A DNA stretch of 64,000 nt from an uncultured Gellertiella sp. Its GTDB lineage: Bacteria > Pseudomonadota > Alphaproteobacteria > Rhizobiales > Rhizobiaceae. Location of the stretch: NCBI RefSeq assembly GCF_963457605.1, contig NZ_OY735139.1, forward strand, positions 992,001 through 1,056,000, in the 5' to 3' direction. The notes beneath the pieces are model-generated. The model made no database searches. It was not told the origin of the DNA and saw nothing but the letters and a program-made list of their open reading frames with translations. Made by a program: the position numbers and the translations under genes. How positions within the stretch are numbered: the first letter of the stretch is position 1; each line of letters opens with the position of its first letter. Below are positions 11,731 to 21,405 of the stretch, in pieces.

Positions 11731-12504
11731 ATGACGAGAACAGCGGTGATCACGGGCTCGACGAGCGGCATCGGCCTTGCCATCGCCACCGCATTCGCCC
11801 GCTCCGGGGCAAATGTGGTGCTGAACGGATTTGGACCCGCAGAAGAGATTGCCGCCATCCGGCAAAGGCTCGAAGCCCTGGGCCATGGCGTGATCCATCA
11901 CGGGGCCGACATGACGAAGCCCGCCGAGATCGCCGACCTGATCGCAACGGCGGCCAGAACTTTCGGCACGGTGGATGTGCTGGTCAACAATGCCGGTATC
12001 CAGCATGTGGAGAAGATCGAGGATTTCCCCGTCGACAAATGGGACCAGATCATTGCCATCAACCTGTCGAGCGCCTTCCACACCATGCGCGCCACGATCC
12101 CGCTGATGAAGGCTGCAGGCAAGGGCCGGATCATCAACATCGCCTCCGCCCACGGACTGGTCGCATCGCCCTTCAAGGGGGCCTATGTCGCCGCCAAGCA
12201 CGGAATCATGGGCCTGACCAAGACCGCAGCACTGGAACTTGCCGAATTCGGCATCACCGTCAACGCCATCTGCCCCGGCTATGTGCTGACCCCGCTGGTC
12301 GAAAGGCAGATCCCCGACACCGCCCGCACCCGGGGGATCACCGAGGAGCAGGTGAAGAACGACGTGATGCTGAAATCCCAGCCGACCAGGGAATTCGTCT
12401 CGGTCGGGGAAGTGGCGGCGACCGCGCTGTTTCTGGCCAGCGACGAAGCCCGCCAGATCACCGGCACCCATATTTCCATCGACGGGGGCTGGACGGCCCA
12501 ATAA
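11731..12504 (+). CDS. bdhA: 3-hydroxybutyrate dehydrogenase
   Basis: 257 aa short-chain dehydrogenase. The NAD-binding TGSTSGIG motif begins near residue 8, NNAG near residue 87, and the catalytic Ser/Tyr/Lys set appears as S (IASAHG), Y and K (YVAAKHG). [15 protein letters not shown] and the C-terminal [14 protein letters not shown] are typical of BdhA. It oxidises D-3-hydroxybutyrate to acetoacetate with NAD, a step in degrading polyhydroxybutyrate. The start is supported by AGGGAGAA upstream. It is divergent from glpK, and the pair shares a 249-base intergenic region. Confidence 0.95.
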   Translation: MTRTAVITGSTSGIGLAIATAFARSGANVVLNGFGPAEEIAAIRQRLEALGHGVIHHGADMTKPAEIADLIATAARTFGTVDVLVNNAGIQHVEKIEDFPVDKWDQIIAINLSSAFHTMRATIPLMKAAGKGRIINIASAHGLVASPFKGAYVAAKHGIMGLTKTAALELAEFGITVNAICPGYVLTPLVERQIPDTARTRGITEEQVKNDVMLKSQPTREFVSVGEVAATALFLASDEARQITGTHISIDGGWTAQ

Positions 12505-12650
12505 AGGGATTTTAAGCTCGAACGTCGCGCATTTCGCGGCCGTTTCTGCCTTTCTGCCGTACGATCATTCGATTTTCGCCCTATTTTGGCACCCAAGGGC
12601 CTTTCTGCCGCCTTTGCGAACCATGTCGAAAGAACAAGAACAGGACGACC

Positions 12651-14120
12651 ATGACATCGACAATCCGCTTTCTGCTGAATGGTGAGGAGCTTTCCCTGAC
12701 CCCGGTGTCGCCCACCGAAACCCTGCTGGATTTCCTGCGGCTGAAACGGCGGCTGACGGGCACCAAGGAAGGCTGCGCCGAGGGCGATTGCGGGGCCTGC
12801 ACGGTGCTGGTCGGACGGTTGCTCGATGGGGCGCTGGTCTATGAAAGCGTCAATGCCTGTATCCGCTTTCTGGGCTCGCTGTCCTGCACCCATGTGGTGA
12901 CCGTCGAACATCTTGCCGGTGCCAATGGCCAGCTGCATCCCGTCCAGCAGGCGCTGGTCGATTATCACGGCTCGCAATGCGGCTTCTGCACGCCGGGTTT
13001 CGTGATGTCGCTCTATGGTCTCTGGCTGTCGCAAGACAATCCCGGACGCTCCGGCATCGAGCGGGCGCTGCAGGGCAATCTCTGCCGCTGCACCGGCTAT
13101 GAGCCGATCGTCAAGGCCGCACTGGCGATCACCGCCGAGCGCCCGAGCGTGCTGTTCGACCCCCTGGAAAAGACCCGCACCGAGGTGATGGCAAGGCTCT
13201 GGGGGATGCAGACCCAAGACACCATCGACATGGAGAAGGACGGCAAGCGGCTGGTGGTGCCCGCCTCCGTTGCGGCCCTGGCCGAGGTTCTCGCCGACAA
13301 TCCCGGGGCCACCGTGGTCGCCGGATCGACCGATGTCGGGCTCTGGGTGACCAAGCAGATGCGCGACATCAACCCGGTCGTCTTCATCAACCACCTGCCC
13401 GAACTGCAGCGGATAACGGTCGGCAATGACAGCGTCAGCATCGGGGCCGGCGTCACCTATGCGCAGGCGATGGAAACGCTTGCCCGGCATATCCCGGGCC
13501 TTGCGGCGCTCTTGAACCGGCTGGGCGGCGAGCAGGTGCGCAACATGGGCACCATCGGCGGCAACATCGCCAATGGCTCGCCGATCGGCGACACGCCGCC
13601 GCCGCTGATTGCGCTCGGGGCGCAGGTGCAGCTTCGCTCGAAGGCGGGCGTGCGGACGCTCCGGCTCGAAGACTATTTCATCGCCTATGGCAAGCAGGAC
13701 CGCAAACCCGGCGAATTCGTCGAAAGCCTGACGGTGCCGCGCCCGGCGCGGGACGCGCATTTTGCCGTCTACAAGATTTCCAAGCGCCGTGACGAGGACA
13801 TTTCCGCCCTCTGCGGGGCCTTCCACGTGACGCTCGGGGCGGAGGGAAGGGTGGAGACCGCCCGCATCGCCTATGGCGGCATGGCAGCAACGCCGAAGCG
13901 GGCAAGGACGGTGGAGGCAGCCCTGGTCGGCAAGGCCTGGACGATGGAGACCATCGAGGCGGCGCGCGCCGGCTTCGACACCGATTACCAGCCGCTTTCC
14001 GACTGGCGGGCGACGGCGGCCTATCGCCAGCTGACGGCCAGGAACCTTCTCACCCGTTTCTTCCTTGAAACCACCGGCGCACCGCAGGAACTGAAGCGCT
14101 TTGCAGCCGGGGAGGCCTGA
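12651..14120 (+). CDS. xdhA: Xanthine dehydrogenase small subunit (Fe-S/FAD)
   Basis: 489 aa. The N-terminal part binds two [2Fe-2S] clusters: one through GCAEGDCGAC near residue 42, the second through CGFC and CRC in GSQCGFCTPG and GNLCRCTGYEP. Next come the FAD domain (NMGTIGGNIANGSPIGD near residue 300) and a C-terminal CO-dehydrogenase-flavoprotein domain. It passes electrons from the molybdenum subunit to NAD. It is the first gene of a plus-strand purine catabolic run; its stop lies five bases before the xdhB start. Confidence 0.97.
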   Translation: MTSTIRFLLNGEELSLTPVSPTETLLDFLRLKRRLTGTKEGCAEGDCGACTVLVGRLLDGALVYESVNACIRFLGSLSCTHVVTVEHLAGANGQLHPVQQALVDYHGSQCGFCTPGFVMSLYGLWLSQDNPGRSGIERALQGNLCRCTGYEPIVKAALAITAERPSVLFDPLEKTRTEVMARLWGMQTQDTIDMEKDGKRLVVPASVAALAEVLADNPGATVVAGSTDVGLWVTKQMRDINPVVFINHLPELQRITVGNDSVSIGAGVTYAQAMETLARHIPGLAALLNRLGGEQVRNMGTIGGNIANGSPIGDTPPPLIALGAQVQLRSKAGVRTLRLEDYFIAYGKQDRKPGEFVESLTVPRPARDAHFAVYKISKRRDEDISALCGAFHVTLGAEGRVETARIAYGGMAATPKRARTVEAALVGKAWTMETIEAARAGFDTDYQPLSDWRATAAYRQLTARNLLTRFFLETTGAPQELKRFAAGEA

Positions 14121-14124
14121 GACC

Positions 14125-16485
14125 ATGGACAGCAAGGTGATCGACAGTACTTCGGCAGACATGCTTTCCGAAATCAGGGGGCCGATGCACCGGTCGCTGC
14201 GCCATGATTCAGCACACAAGCATGTCAGCGGAAGTGCCGAATATATCGACGATATCCCGGAACCCGCAGGGCTGCTGCACGCCGCCCTCGGCCTCTCCGA
14301 CCGGGCGCATGCGGAAATCCTGGCGATGGACCTTTCCGCCGTTGCCGCAGCCCCCGGCGTGGTGCTGGTGCTGACCGGCAAGGATGTGCCGGGCGAAAAC
14401 GACGTCTCGCCCTCCGGCCGGCATGACGAGCCGCTGCTGGCCGAGAAGCTGGTGCAGTTCCACGGCCAGCCGATCTTTGCGGTGATCGGCGAGACCCGCG
14501 AGGCCGCCCGCCGCGCCGCACGGCTGGCGAAGGTCACCTGGCGCGACCTGCCCTTCTGGACAGATATCGACGGTGCACTCCTCAATGGCGCGCCGCTGGT
14601 GACAGAGCCGATGCAGCTGAAGCGCGGCGAACCGGAGGCGGCGCTTGAAGCGGCACCGCACCGGCTGAAGGGCCAGATGCGGATCGGCGGACAGGAGCAT
14701 TTCTATCTCGAGGGCCATATCGCCCTTGCCATTCCCGGCGAGGACGACGACGTCACCGTTTGGTCCTCCACCCAGCATCCGAGCGAAGTGCAGCATATGG
14801 TCGGCCATGCGCTGGGCATTCCGTCAAACGCGGTCACCGTCAACACCCGCCGGATGGGCGGCGGCTTCGGCGGCAAGGAAACGCAGGGCAACCAGTTTGC
14901 AGCCCTTGCCGCACTCGCCGCCAAGAAGCTCAACCGCGCCGTCAAGTTCCGCCCTGACCGCGACGAGGACATGACGGCGACCGGCAAGCGCCACGATTTT
15001 CTGGTGAGCTACGATGTCGGCTATCACGGGGACGGGCGGATCGAGGCGGTCAATGCCAATTTCGCCGCACGCTGCGGCTACTCGGCGGATCTGTCCGGTC
15101 CGGTCACCGATCGGGCGCTGTTCCACGCCGACAGCAGCTATTTCTACCCGCATGTGAAACTCACTTCGCAACCCCTGAAGACCCATACGGTTTCCAACAC
15201 CGCCTTTCGCGGCTTCGGCGGGCCGCAGGGCATGGTCGGCGGCGAGCGGATAATCGAGGAGATCGCCTATGCGCTGGGCCGGGACCCGCTGGAGATCCGC
15301 AAGGCGAATTTCTACGGCGAGAAGGGCTCGGGCCGCGACATCACCCCCTATCACCAGCAGGTGGAAGACAACATCATCCGCCGGGTGGTGGAGGAGCTGG
15401 AAATCTCCGCCGACTACCAGGACCGCCGCGAACGCATCCTGGCCTTCAACCGCGACAACCGGGTGATCAGGAAGGGCATTGCGCTCACCCCGGTGAAATT
15501 CGGCATCTCCTTCACGCTGACAGCCTTCAACCAGGCAGGCGCACTGGTGCATGTCTATTCCGATGGCTCGATCCACCTGAACCATGGCGGCACCGAAATG
15601 GGCCAGGGTCTCTATACCAAGGTGGCGCAGGTTCTGGCCGACAGTTTCCAGGTCGATATCGACCGGGTGAAGATCACCGCCACGACCACGGCCAAGGTGC
15701 CGAACACGTCGGCCACCGCCGCTTCGTCGGGCACCGACCTCAACGGCATGGCCGCCTTCGATGCGGCGCGCCAGATCAAGACCCGGCTGATTGCCTTTGC
15801 CGCCGAGCGCTGGAACGTGGTGCCGGAGCAGGTCCGCTTCGTCGCCAACCGGGTGGAAATCGGCAACAAGGAGACGATCCCCTTCCCGGATTTCGTCAAG
15901 CTCGCCTATTTCGCCCGGGTGCAGCTTTCGGCGGCAGGCTTCTACAAGACGCCGAAGATCCACTGGGACCGGGCGGCAGGCCGTGGCACGCCCTTCTATT
16001 ATTTCTCCTATGGTGCCTCGGTCTCGGAAGTCTCCATCGACACGCTGACCGGCGAATATCTGGTCGACCGGGTCGATATCCTGCACGATGTCGGCAAGTC
16101 GCTGAACCCGGCGCTCGACATAGGCCAGGTGGAAGGCGCCTTCGTGCAGGGCATGGGCTGGCTGACAACGGAGGAATTGTGGTGGGATGACAGGGGGCGG
16201 CTGCGCACCCACGCACCCTCGACCTACAAGATCCCGCTCGCCTCCGACCGCCCGAAGATCTTCAACACCAGGCTTGCCGAATGGTCGGAAAATGCCGAAG
16301 CCACCATCGGCAAGTCGAAGGCGGTCGGCGAGCCGCCGTTCATGCTGGCGATTTCCGTGCTGGAAGCCCTGTCGATGGCGGTGGCGAGTGTTGCCGACTA
16401 CCGGATCTCTCCGCGTCTCGATGCGCCCGCCACGCCGGAGCGGATCCTGATGGCGGTGGAACGGCTGAAGGCCGCAAGGGGCTGA
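14125..16485 (+). CDS. xdhB: Xanthine dehydrogenase molybdenum-binding subunit
   Basis: 786 aa from ATG 14125, with GGGGAGG nine bases upstream; a longer frame starting inside xdhA is less likely. It carries molybdopterin-binding motifs GGGFGGKETQ, FRGFGGPQG and GGTEMGQGLYTKV, and the catalytic Glu in GEPPFMLAISV. It hydroxylates hypoxanthine to xanthine and xanthine to urate. The spacing with xdhA and xdhC implies one transcript and coupled translation. Confidence 0.97.
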   Translation: MDSKVIDSTSADMLSEIRGPMHRSLRHDSAHKHVSGSAEYIDDIPEPAGLLHAALGLSDRAHAEILAMDLSAVAAAPGVVLVLTGKDVPGENDVSPSGRHDEPLLAEKLVQFHGQPIFAVIGETREAARRAARLAKVTWRDLPFWTDIDGALLNGAPLVTEPMQLKRGEPEAALEAAPHRLKGQMRIGGQEHFYLEGHIALAIPGEDDDVTVWSSTQHPSEVQHMVGHALGIPSNAVTVNTRRMGGGFGGKETQGNQFAALAALAAKKLNRAVKFRPDRDEDMTATGKRHDFLVSYDVGYHGDGRIEAVNANFAARCGYSADLSGPVTDRALFHADSSYFYPHVKLTSQPLKTHTVSNTAFRGFGGPQGMVGGERIIEEIAYALGRDPLEIRKANFYGEKGSGRDITPYHQQVEDNIIRRVVEELEISADYQDRRERILAFNRDNRVIRKGIALTPVKFGISFTLTAFNQAGALVHVYSDGSIHLNHGGTEMGQGLYTKVAQVLADSFQVDIDRVKITATTTAKVPNTSATAASSGTDLNGMAAFDAARQIKTRLIAFAAERWNVVPEQVRFVANRVEIGNKETIPFPDFVKLAYFARVQLSAAGFYKTPKIHWDRAAGRGTPFYYFSYGASVSEVSIDTLTGEYLVDRVDILHDVGKSLNPALDIGQVEGAFVQGMGWLTTEELWWDDRGRLRTHAPSTYKIPLASDRPKIFNTRLAEWSENAEATIGKSKAVGEPPFMLAISVLEALSMAVASVADYRISPRLDAPATPERILMAVERLKAARG

Positions 16486-16489
16486 GCCC

Positions 16490-17305
16490 ATGGGCGAGGA
16501 ACGGTCCGGGCCTGAAAGCGAGGCCCTTGCCCGCTTTCTGGAGCGCGGCGAGCCTGCCATCCTGACCACGCTTGCCCGGGTGGAGGGATCTGCCCCGCGC
16601 ACCGAAGGCACCACCATGCTGGTGAGCCCGACCGGCCTGCACGGCACCATCGGCGGCGGCTATGCCGAATTCGAGACCATCGCGCAGGCCCGCGCCATGC
16701 TCGCGGCAGGCGAGACGACCGGTCAGCGCCTGCTGATCCTCGGGCCCGACAGCGGCCAGTGTTGCGGCGGACGGCTGACCGTGGACTTCCACCGGCTGAC
16801 CCCCGGGCTCGTCGCCCGGCTCCGGGACGCGGCCCGCGCGGCAGACCGGCAGATGCGGCATGTGATGCTGTTCGGGGCAGGCCATGTCGGCAAGGCGCTG
16901 GCCGGGGCGCTGTCGCCGCTGCCCTTTGACATAAGCGTGGTGGAGACGCGCGGCGAAGAACTCGACGGACTGCCCGCGCGGGCAAGACCTGTTCTCTCGG
17001 CCCTGCCGGAGAGCGAAATCGCCAGACTTGCCCCCGGCTCCGCCGTGGTTATCCTGACCCACGATCACGCGCTGGATTTCCTGATCGGCCGCGAGGCGCT
17101 CAACCGGGACGACCTTGCCTATGTCGGCATGATCGGCTCGAAGACCAAGCGAGCGCGCTTTGCCGGTTTCTGGACCCGCGAAGGCGGCGATCCCGCCCGG
17201 CTTCAAAGACTGGTGCTGCCAATCGGCGGCAGCGAGGTGAAAGACAAGCGCCCGGCGGTGATCGCCGCACTGGTTGCGGCGGAACTGCTCAAGATCCGGT
17301 TTTGA
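16490..17305 (+). CDS. xdhC: Xanthine dehydrogenase accessory protein XdhC
   Basis: 271 aa, normal length. The XdhC/CoxI domain shows EGSAPRTEGTTMLV and GTIGGGYAEFE; the GQCCGG cysteine pair follows, and a Rossmann domain begins at LFGAGHVGKAL. XdhC binds the molybdenum cofactor, promotes its sulfuration and inserts it into the XdhB subunit. The gene starts four bases after xdhB ends. Confidence 0.95.
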   Translation: MGEERSGPESEALARFLERGEPAILTTLARVEGSAPRTEGTTMLVSPTGLHGTIGGGYAEFETIAQARAMLAAGETTGQRLLILGPDSGQCCGGRLTVDFHRLTPGLVARLRDAARAADRQMRHVMLFGAGHVGKALAGALSPLPFDISVVETRGEELDGLPARARPVLSALPESEIARLAPGSAVVILTHDHALDFLIGREALNRDDLAYVGMIGSKTKRARFAGFWTREGGDPARLQRLVLPIGGSEVKDKRPAVIAALVAAELLKIRF

Positions 17306-17425
17306 CGGCTCGTCGGCCTGGCGATCTCCCAAGCCCCCGCCATCCCCATAAATTCCGGCCTGCCCCCTTCCCTTTCCATGCAATATTTCGCACCTTGGGG
17401 GAAAAGACGGAAGGGGACGCTTGAG

Positions 17426-18670
17426 ATGTATGAATATGCCATTGCCTGGGAGTGGCTGGCCTTTGCCGTGCGCTGGTTGCATGTGGTAACGGCGATTGCC
17501 TGGATCGGTTCGTCCTTCTATTTCATCGCCCTCGATCTCGGGCTGGTGAAGCGCGACCATCTGCCGGCCGGTGCCTATGGCGAGGAATGGCAGGTGCATG
17601 GCGGCGGCTTCTATCACATCCAGAAATATCTGGTCGCCCCCGCCTCGATGCCCGAACACCTCACTTGGTTCAAATGGGAAAGCTATGTCACCTGGCTCTC
17701 CGGCTTTGCCATGCTGGCGGTCGTCTATTACGGCGGCGCGGACCTGTTCCTGATCGACCGGCATGTGCTCGATGTCAGCCCCTGGCAGGCGATCCTGCTG
17801 TCGATGGGTTCGCTCACCATCGGCTGGCTGATCTATGACCAATTGTGCAAGTCGCCGCTCGGCAAGCATCTCTGGGGGCTGATGGCGGTGCTCTATGTGG
17901 CGCTGGTCGCCATGGCCTGGGGCTATACGCAGATCTTCACCGGACGCGCCGCCTTCCTGCATCTCGGCGCCTTCACCGCGACGATCATGTCGGCCAATGT
18001 GTTCTTCATCATCATCCCCAACCAGAAGATCGTGGTCGCCGACCTGATTGCCGGACGCACGCCCGATCCGAAATTCGGCTTCATCGCCAAGCAGCGCTCG
18101 CTGCACAACAATTACCTGACGCTGCCCGTCATCTTCTTCATGCTGTCGAACCACTATCCGCTGGCCTTCGGAACCCAGTTCAACTGGCTGATTGCGGCAC
18201 TGGTCTTCCTGATAGGCGTCACCATCCGCCACTGGTTCAACACCACCCATGCCCGCAAGGGCCGCCCGACCTGGACCTGGATCGTGACGCTGATCCTGTT
18301 CATCCTGATCATGTGGCTGTCGACCGTGCCGAAACTCCTGACCGGCGAGACGGAAAAGGTTTCGGCGCTTTCGCCAATGGGCGCACGCTTTGTCGCCGAC
18401 GCGCATTTTCCCGCCGTCAGGCAAACCATCGCCACCCGCTGTTCGATGTGCCACGCAGCCGAGCCGGTCTGGGAAAGCCTTGCCCGTCCGCCGAAGGGCG
18501 TCAGGTTCGAGACCGACGACGAGATTGCTTCGCGGGCCCGCGACATCTATCTGCAGGCAGGCCGCAGCCATGCCATGCCGCCCGGCAATGTCACCGATGT
18601 GACGCCGCAGGAGCGGCAATTGCTGACGGCCTGGTATGAATCGACTGTTTCGGGAGCGACCACCCAATGA
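17426..18670 (+). CDS. puuD: Membrane urate hydroxylase PuuD with C-terminal cytochrome c domain
   Basis: 414 aa from ATG 17426 (AAGGGGA upstream). About eight to nine membrane helices in the first 310 residues make up the urate hydroxylase (DUF989/YjfL-like) domain, followed by a C-terminal soluble domain with a haem-binding CSMCH motif and a downstream Met. PuuD oxidises urate to 5-hydroxyisourate and passes electrons into the respiratory chain, in place of the soluble uricase, which makes hydrogen peroxide. It overlaps guaD by four bases, so the two are translationally coupled. The products of uraH and uraD, on the opposite strand, act next. Confidence 0.95.
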   Translation: MYEYAIAWEWLAFAVRWLHVVTAIAWIGSSFYFIALDLGLVKRDHLPAGAYGEEWQVHGGGFYHIQKYLVAPASMPEHLTWFKWESYVTWLSGFAMLAVVYYGGADLFLIDRHVLDVSPWQAILLSMGSLTIGWLIYDQLCKSPLGKHLWGLMAVLYVALVAMAWGYTQIFTGRAAFLHLGAFTATIMSANVFFIIIPNQKIVVADLIAGRTPDPKFGFIAKQRSLHNNYLTLPVIFFMLSNHYPLAFGTQFNWLIAALVFLIGVTIRHWFNTTHARKGRPTWTWIVTLILFILIMWLSTVPKLLTGETEKVSALSPMGARFVADAHFPAVRQTIATRCSMCHAAEPVWESLARPPKGVRFETDDEIASRARDIYLQAGRSHAMPPGNVTDVTPQERQLLTAWYESTVSGATTQ

Positions 18671-19986
18671 GTGCCCTTCTGCTGCGCGGCCGCCTGCTGT
18701 CCTTCAACCGCGCCCCCCTGTCGCGCGAGGATGCCGCAAGCTACAGCTACGAGGCCGATGGCGCGGTGCTTGTCGTCGATGGCAAGATCCAGGCGTCCGG
18801 CAGCTATGGCGAGGTCAAGGAAGAGGCCGATGACGGCATCCCCGAGATCGACCATCGCCCCGGCCTGATCCTGCCCGGCTTCATCGACACCCACCTGCAT
18901 TTTCCGCAGATGCAGGTGATTGGCTCCTATGCCGCCAATCTGCTGGAATGGCTGAACACCTATACATTCATCGAGGAGCAGCGCTTTGCCGATCCCGCCC
19001 ATGGCGCGCGGATCGGGGTGAAGTTCTTCGACGAGATGATGCGCCAGGGCACGACGACGGCGGTTGCCTATTGCTCCGTCCACAAGGCCTCCGCCGATGC
19101 CTTCTTTGCCGAGAGCCTGAAGCGCAACACGCTGATGATCGCCGGCAAGGTGATGATGGACCGCAACGCGCCGGAGGCGCTGCGCGACACGCCGCAGCAT
19201 GGCTATGACGAGACGAAGCAGGTGATTCGCGACTGGCATGGCAAGGGCCGTAACCACGTGGCAATCTCGCCGCGCTTTGCCATCACCTCGACGCCGGAGC
19301 AGATGGAAATGGCGGGCACGCTGGTGCGGGAGTTTCCCGATCTCCACATGCAGACGCATCTGTCCGAGAACCACGAGGAGATTGCCTTTACCTGCTCGCT
19401 CTATCCCGATGCCCGCGACTATACCGACATTTATGCCCGCTACGGGTTGCTCGGCCCGAAAAGCCTGTTCGGCCACTGCATCCATCTCTCCGACCGGGAG
19501 GCCGATGCGATGAGCGAGAGCGGCTCGGTGGCGGTCCACTGCCCGACCTCCAACCTGTTTCTCGGCTCCGGCCTGTTCCCGCTGCGCAAGCTGACCTTAC
19601 GGGAAAAGCCGGTGCGCGTCGGCTTTGCCACCGATATCGGCGGCGGCACCAGCTATTCGATGCTGCGCACGCTGGACGAGGCCTACAAGATCCAGCAATT
19701 GCTCGGCGAACGGCTGAACCCGCTCGAAAGCTTCTACCATGCCACCCTTGGCAATGCCGAAGCCCTGTCGCTCTCCGACCGGATCGGCACGCTGGATGCC
19801 GGCACCGATGCGGATCTGGTGGTGCTCGATGCCACCGCGACGCCTGCCATGGCACTGAAGATGGAGGTGGTCTCCAGCCTGTCGGAAGAGCTTTTCCTGC
19901 TGCAGACGCTCGGCGACGACCGCGCCATCGTCGAAACCTATGTGGCCGGACAGCCGTCGAAATCCACCATCGGCAAAGCCCCGTGA
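18667..19986 (+). CDS. guaD: Guanine deaminase
   Basis: 439 aa amidohydrolase. The metal-binding HLHFPQMQ motif, THLSEN and the Asp in FATDIGGGTS match guanine deaminases. It converts guanine to xanthine and so feeds xanthine dehydrogenase. ATGA overlap with puuD. It is the last gene of the plus-strand purine run and converges on uraH, with 68 bases between stops. Confidence 0.96.
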   Translation: MSALLLRGRLLSFNRAPLSREDAASYSYEADGAVLVVDGKIQASGSYGEVKEEADDGIPEIDHRPGLILPGFIDTHLHFPQMQVIGSYAANLLEWLNTYTFIEEQRFADPAHGARIGVKFFDEMMRQGTTTAVAYCSVHKASADAFFAESLKRNTLMIAGKVMMDRNAPEALRDTPQHGYDETKQVIRDWHGKGRNHVAISPRFAITSTPEQMEMAGTLVREFPDLHMQTHLSENHEEIAFTCSLYPDARDYTDIYARYGLLGPKSLFGHCIHLSDREADAMSESGSVAVHCPTSNLFLGSGLFPLRKLTLREKPVRVGFATDIGGGTSYSMLRTLDEAYKIQQLLGERLNPLESFYHATLGNAEALSLSDRIGTLDAGTDADLVVLDATATPAMALKMEVVSSLSEELFLLQTLGDDRAIVETYVAGQPSKSTIGKAP

Positions 19987-20054
19987 GCAGCAGGCTGGAC
20001 ACGGGGGGCGGCGCCCGGCGGGGTGACTGTCGACAGGCTGAAAGGCTGGCCCCC

Positions 20055-20411
20055 TCAACTCCCCCGATAGGTCGAATAGCCGTAGGGCGAGAGCAGCAGC
20101 GGCACATGGTAATGCGCGGTGATGTCGGAAATGCCGAAGCGGATCGGGATCACGTCGAGGAAGGCGGGGGTGGTGAGCGGGATGGCAAGACGCCGGAGAT
20201 AGGCGCCCGCGTGGAACACCAGTTCATAATCGCCGGTGACGAAACTGTCGCCGACAAGGATCGGTCCGCCATCGACCCGGCCATCATGATTGGTGAGCAC
20301 CGTTTTCAGCTTCTCGCGGGTCTCGCCGGAAATCCTGAAGAGATCGATCTGCAAGCCCTCGGCAGGCTTGCCAAGGGCGGTATCGAGAACATGGGTGGTA
20401 AGGCCGGTCAT
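20055..20411 (-). CDS. uraH: 5-hydroxyisourate hydrolase (transthyretin-like)
   Basis: 118 aa. It begins with [14 protein letters not shown] and ends with the diagnostic tetrapeptide YRGS; the catalytic His residues are in THVLD and AHYHVPL. It opens the ring of 5-hydroxyisourate to give OHCU. It is the last gene of the minus-strand operon puuE-uraD-allA-uraH, and its start overlaps the end of allA by four bases. Confidence 0.96.
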   Translation of the reverse strand: MTGLTTHVLDTALGKPAEGLQIDLFRISGETREKLKTVLTNHDGRVDGGPILVGDSFVTGDYELVFHAGAYLRRLAIPLTTPAFLDVIPIRFGISDITAHYHVPLLLSPYGYSTYRGS

Positions 20412-20911
20412 CGTCTTGGTTCCTCGATGAGATAGGGTGTGCCGAAGAAGAATTCTTCCAGATTGCTGCCGGGTCCCTGCCGGTCGACGACGAGGAAATC
20501 GCTGACCGCGCCAAGTGACATCAGCGGATGGTGCCAGACATTGCGCCGGTAGTTCACCCCCTGCCCGTCCTTTGCCAGAAACACCTCCGGCCTGCCGGGC
20601 CGTCCGCCTTCATCCGGGGCGACCACCACCAGGAAAGGCCGCGCCGAGAGCGGCGAAAAGCTCTGGCTGCCGAAGGGATGGCGTTCCATCATGTCGACGG
20701 CATAGGGAAATGTCCGGGGCTGGCCGCGGAAAATGTTGAGGATGACGCAGGCCCCTTCGCCCGTCGCCTCGGCTGCGGCCAGCGCATGGTAACGCTCGGT
20801 GGTGCCATTGTTGATCAGCCGCATCGAGGCAGGCTCGGGCTCGATCACCTCGCCATAGGCGGCAAAGGCTGTCCGTGTCAGCGGCCGGATTTCCAGAATA
20901 TCGGCCATCAT
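20408..20911 (-). CDS. allA: Ureidoglycolate lyase
   Basis: 167 aa cupin of the AllA family, with [19 protein letters not shown] near the start and the later metal-site region [13 protein letters not shown]. It splits ureidoglycolate into glyoxylate and urea. Its substrate would come from allantoate through allantoicase or an equivalent, which is not encoded in the window. It overlaps uraD and uraH by four bases on each side, so the four genes are one coupled unit. Confidence 0.92.
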   Translation of the reverse strand: MMADILEIRPLTRTAFAAYGEVIEPEPASMRLINNGTTERYHALAAAEATGEGACVILNIFRGQPRTFPYAVDMMERHPFGSQSFSPLSARPFLVVVAPDEGGRPGRPEVFLAKDGQGVNYRRNVWHHPLMSLGAVSDFLVVDRQGPGSNLEEFFFGTPYLIEEPRR

Positions 20912-21405
20912 CCCTCCGCAAACAGCGCTTCGAGGCGCAGCCGGGCGATCTTTTCCACCTGGGCGGAGGCTGTTGCCAGTTCCTCGGCAGCACTGTTGTC
21001 AAGCCGTGTCCCGAAGGCGGCGAGAATGTCGTGGCGGTTGAGGCCCCGCACGGCGATGATGAAGGGAAAGCCGAATTTCTCCACGTAGGCGGTGTTCAGC
21101 GCGGTGAAGCGGGCGTGCTCCTCCGGTGTCAGCCGGTCGAGCCCCGCACCCGCCTGTTCCTTGCGGCTGTCTTCCGTCAGGCCGCCGGATATGGCGAGCT
21201 TGCCCGCAAGGTCGGGATGGGCGCGCAGCACCCCCAGCCGCTCGGCCTCGCTCGCCGCACGGAATTTTTCCGTGAGAGCCGCATGGATGCCGGAGGCCGT
21301 CAGCGGTGCGCGGATCAGGCCCGCGTCGAAAGCCCGCTCGGCGATGAAGGGCGAGTGCTCGAACACCCCGCCATAGCGGGCGATGAAGCTGGCGCGGTCA
21401 GCCAT
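20908..21405 (-). CDS. uraD: OHCU decarboxylase
   Basis: 165 aa, full length. The catalytic His lies in [11 protein letters not shown], and the C-terminal [12 protein letters not shown] matches the family. It decarboxylates 2-oxo-4-hydroxy-4-carboxy-5-ureidoimidazoline to S-allantoin, so with UraH it gives stereospecific allantoin formation. The start codon shares one base with the puuE stop (TAATG). Confidence 0.96.
   Translation of the reverse strand: MADRASFIARYGGVFEHSPFIAERAFDAGLIRAPLTASGIHAALTEKFRAASEAERLGVLRAHPDLAGKLAISGGLTEDSRKEQAGAGLDRLTPEEHARFTALNTAYVEKFGFPFIIAVRGLNRHDILAAFGTRLDNSAAEELATASAQVEKIARLRLEALFAEG

Noticed and set aside
12279-14585. 768-codon minus-strand frame over bdhA and xdhA
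   Set aside because: Shadow of two well-identified plus-strand genes.
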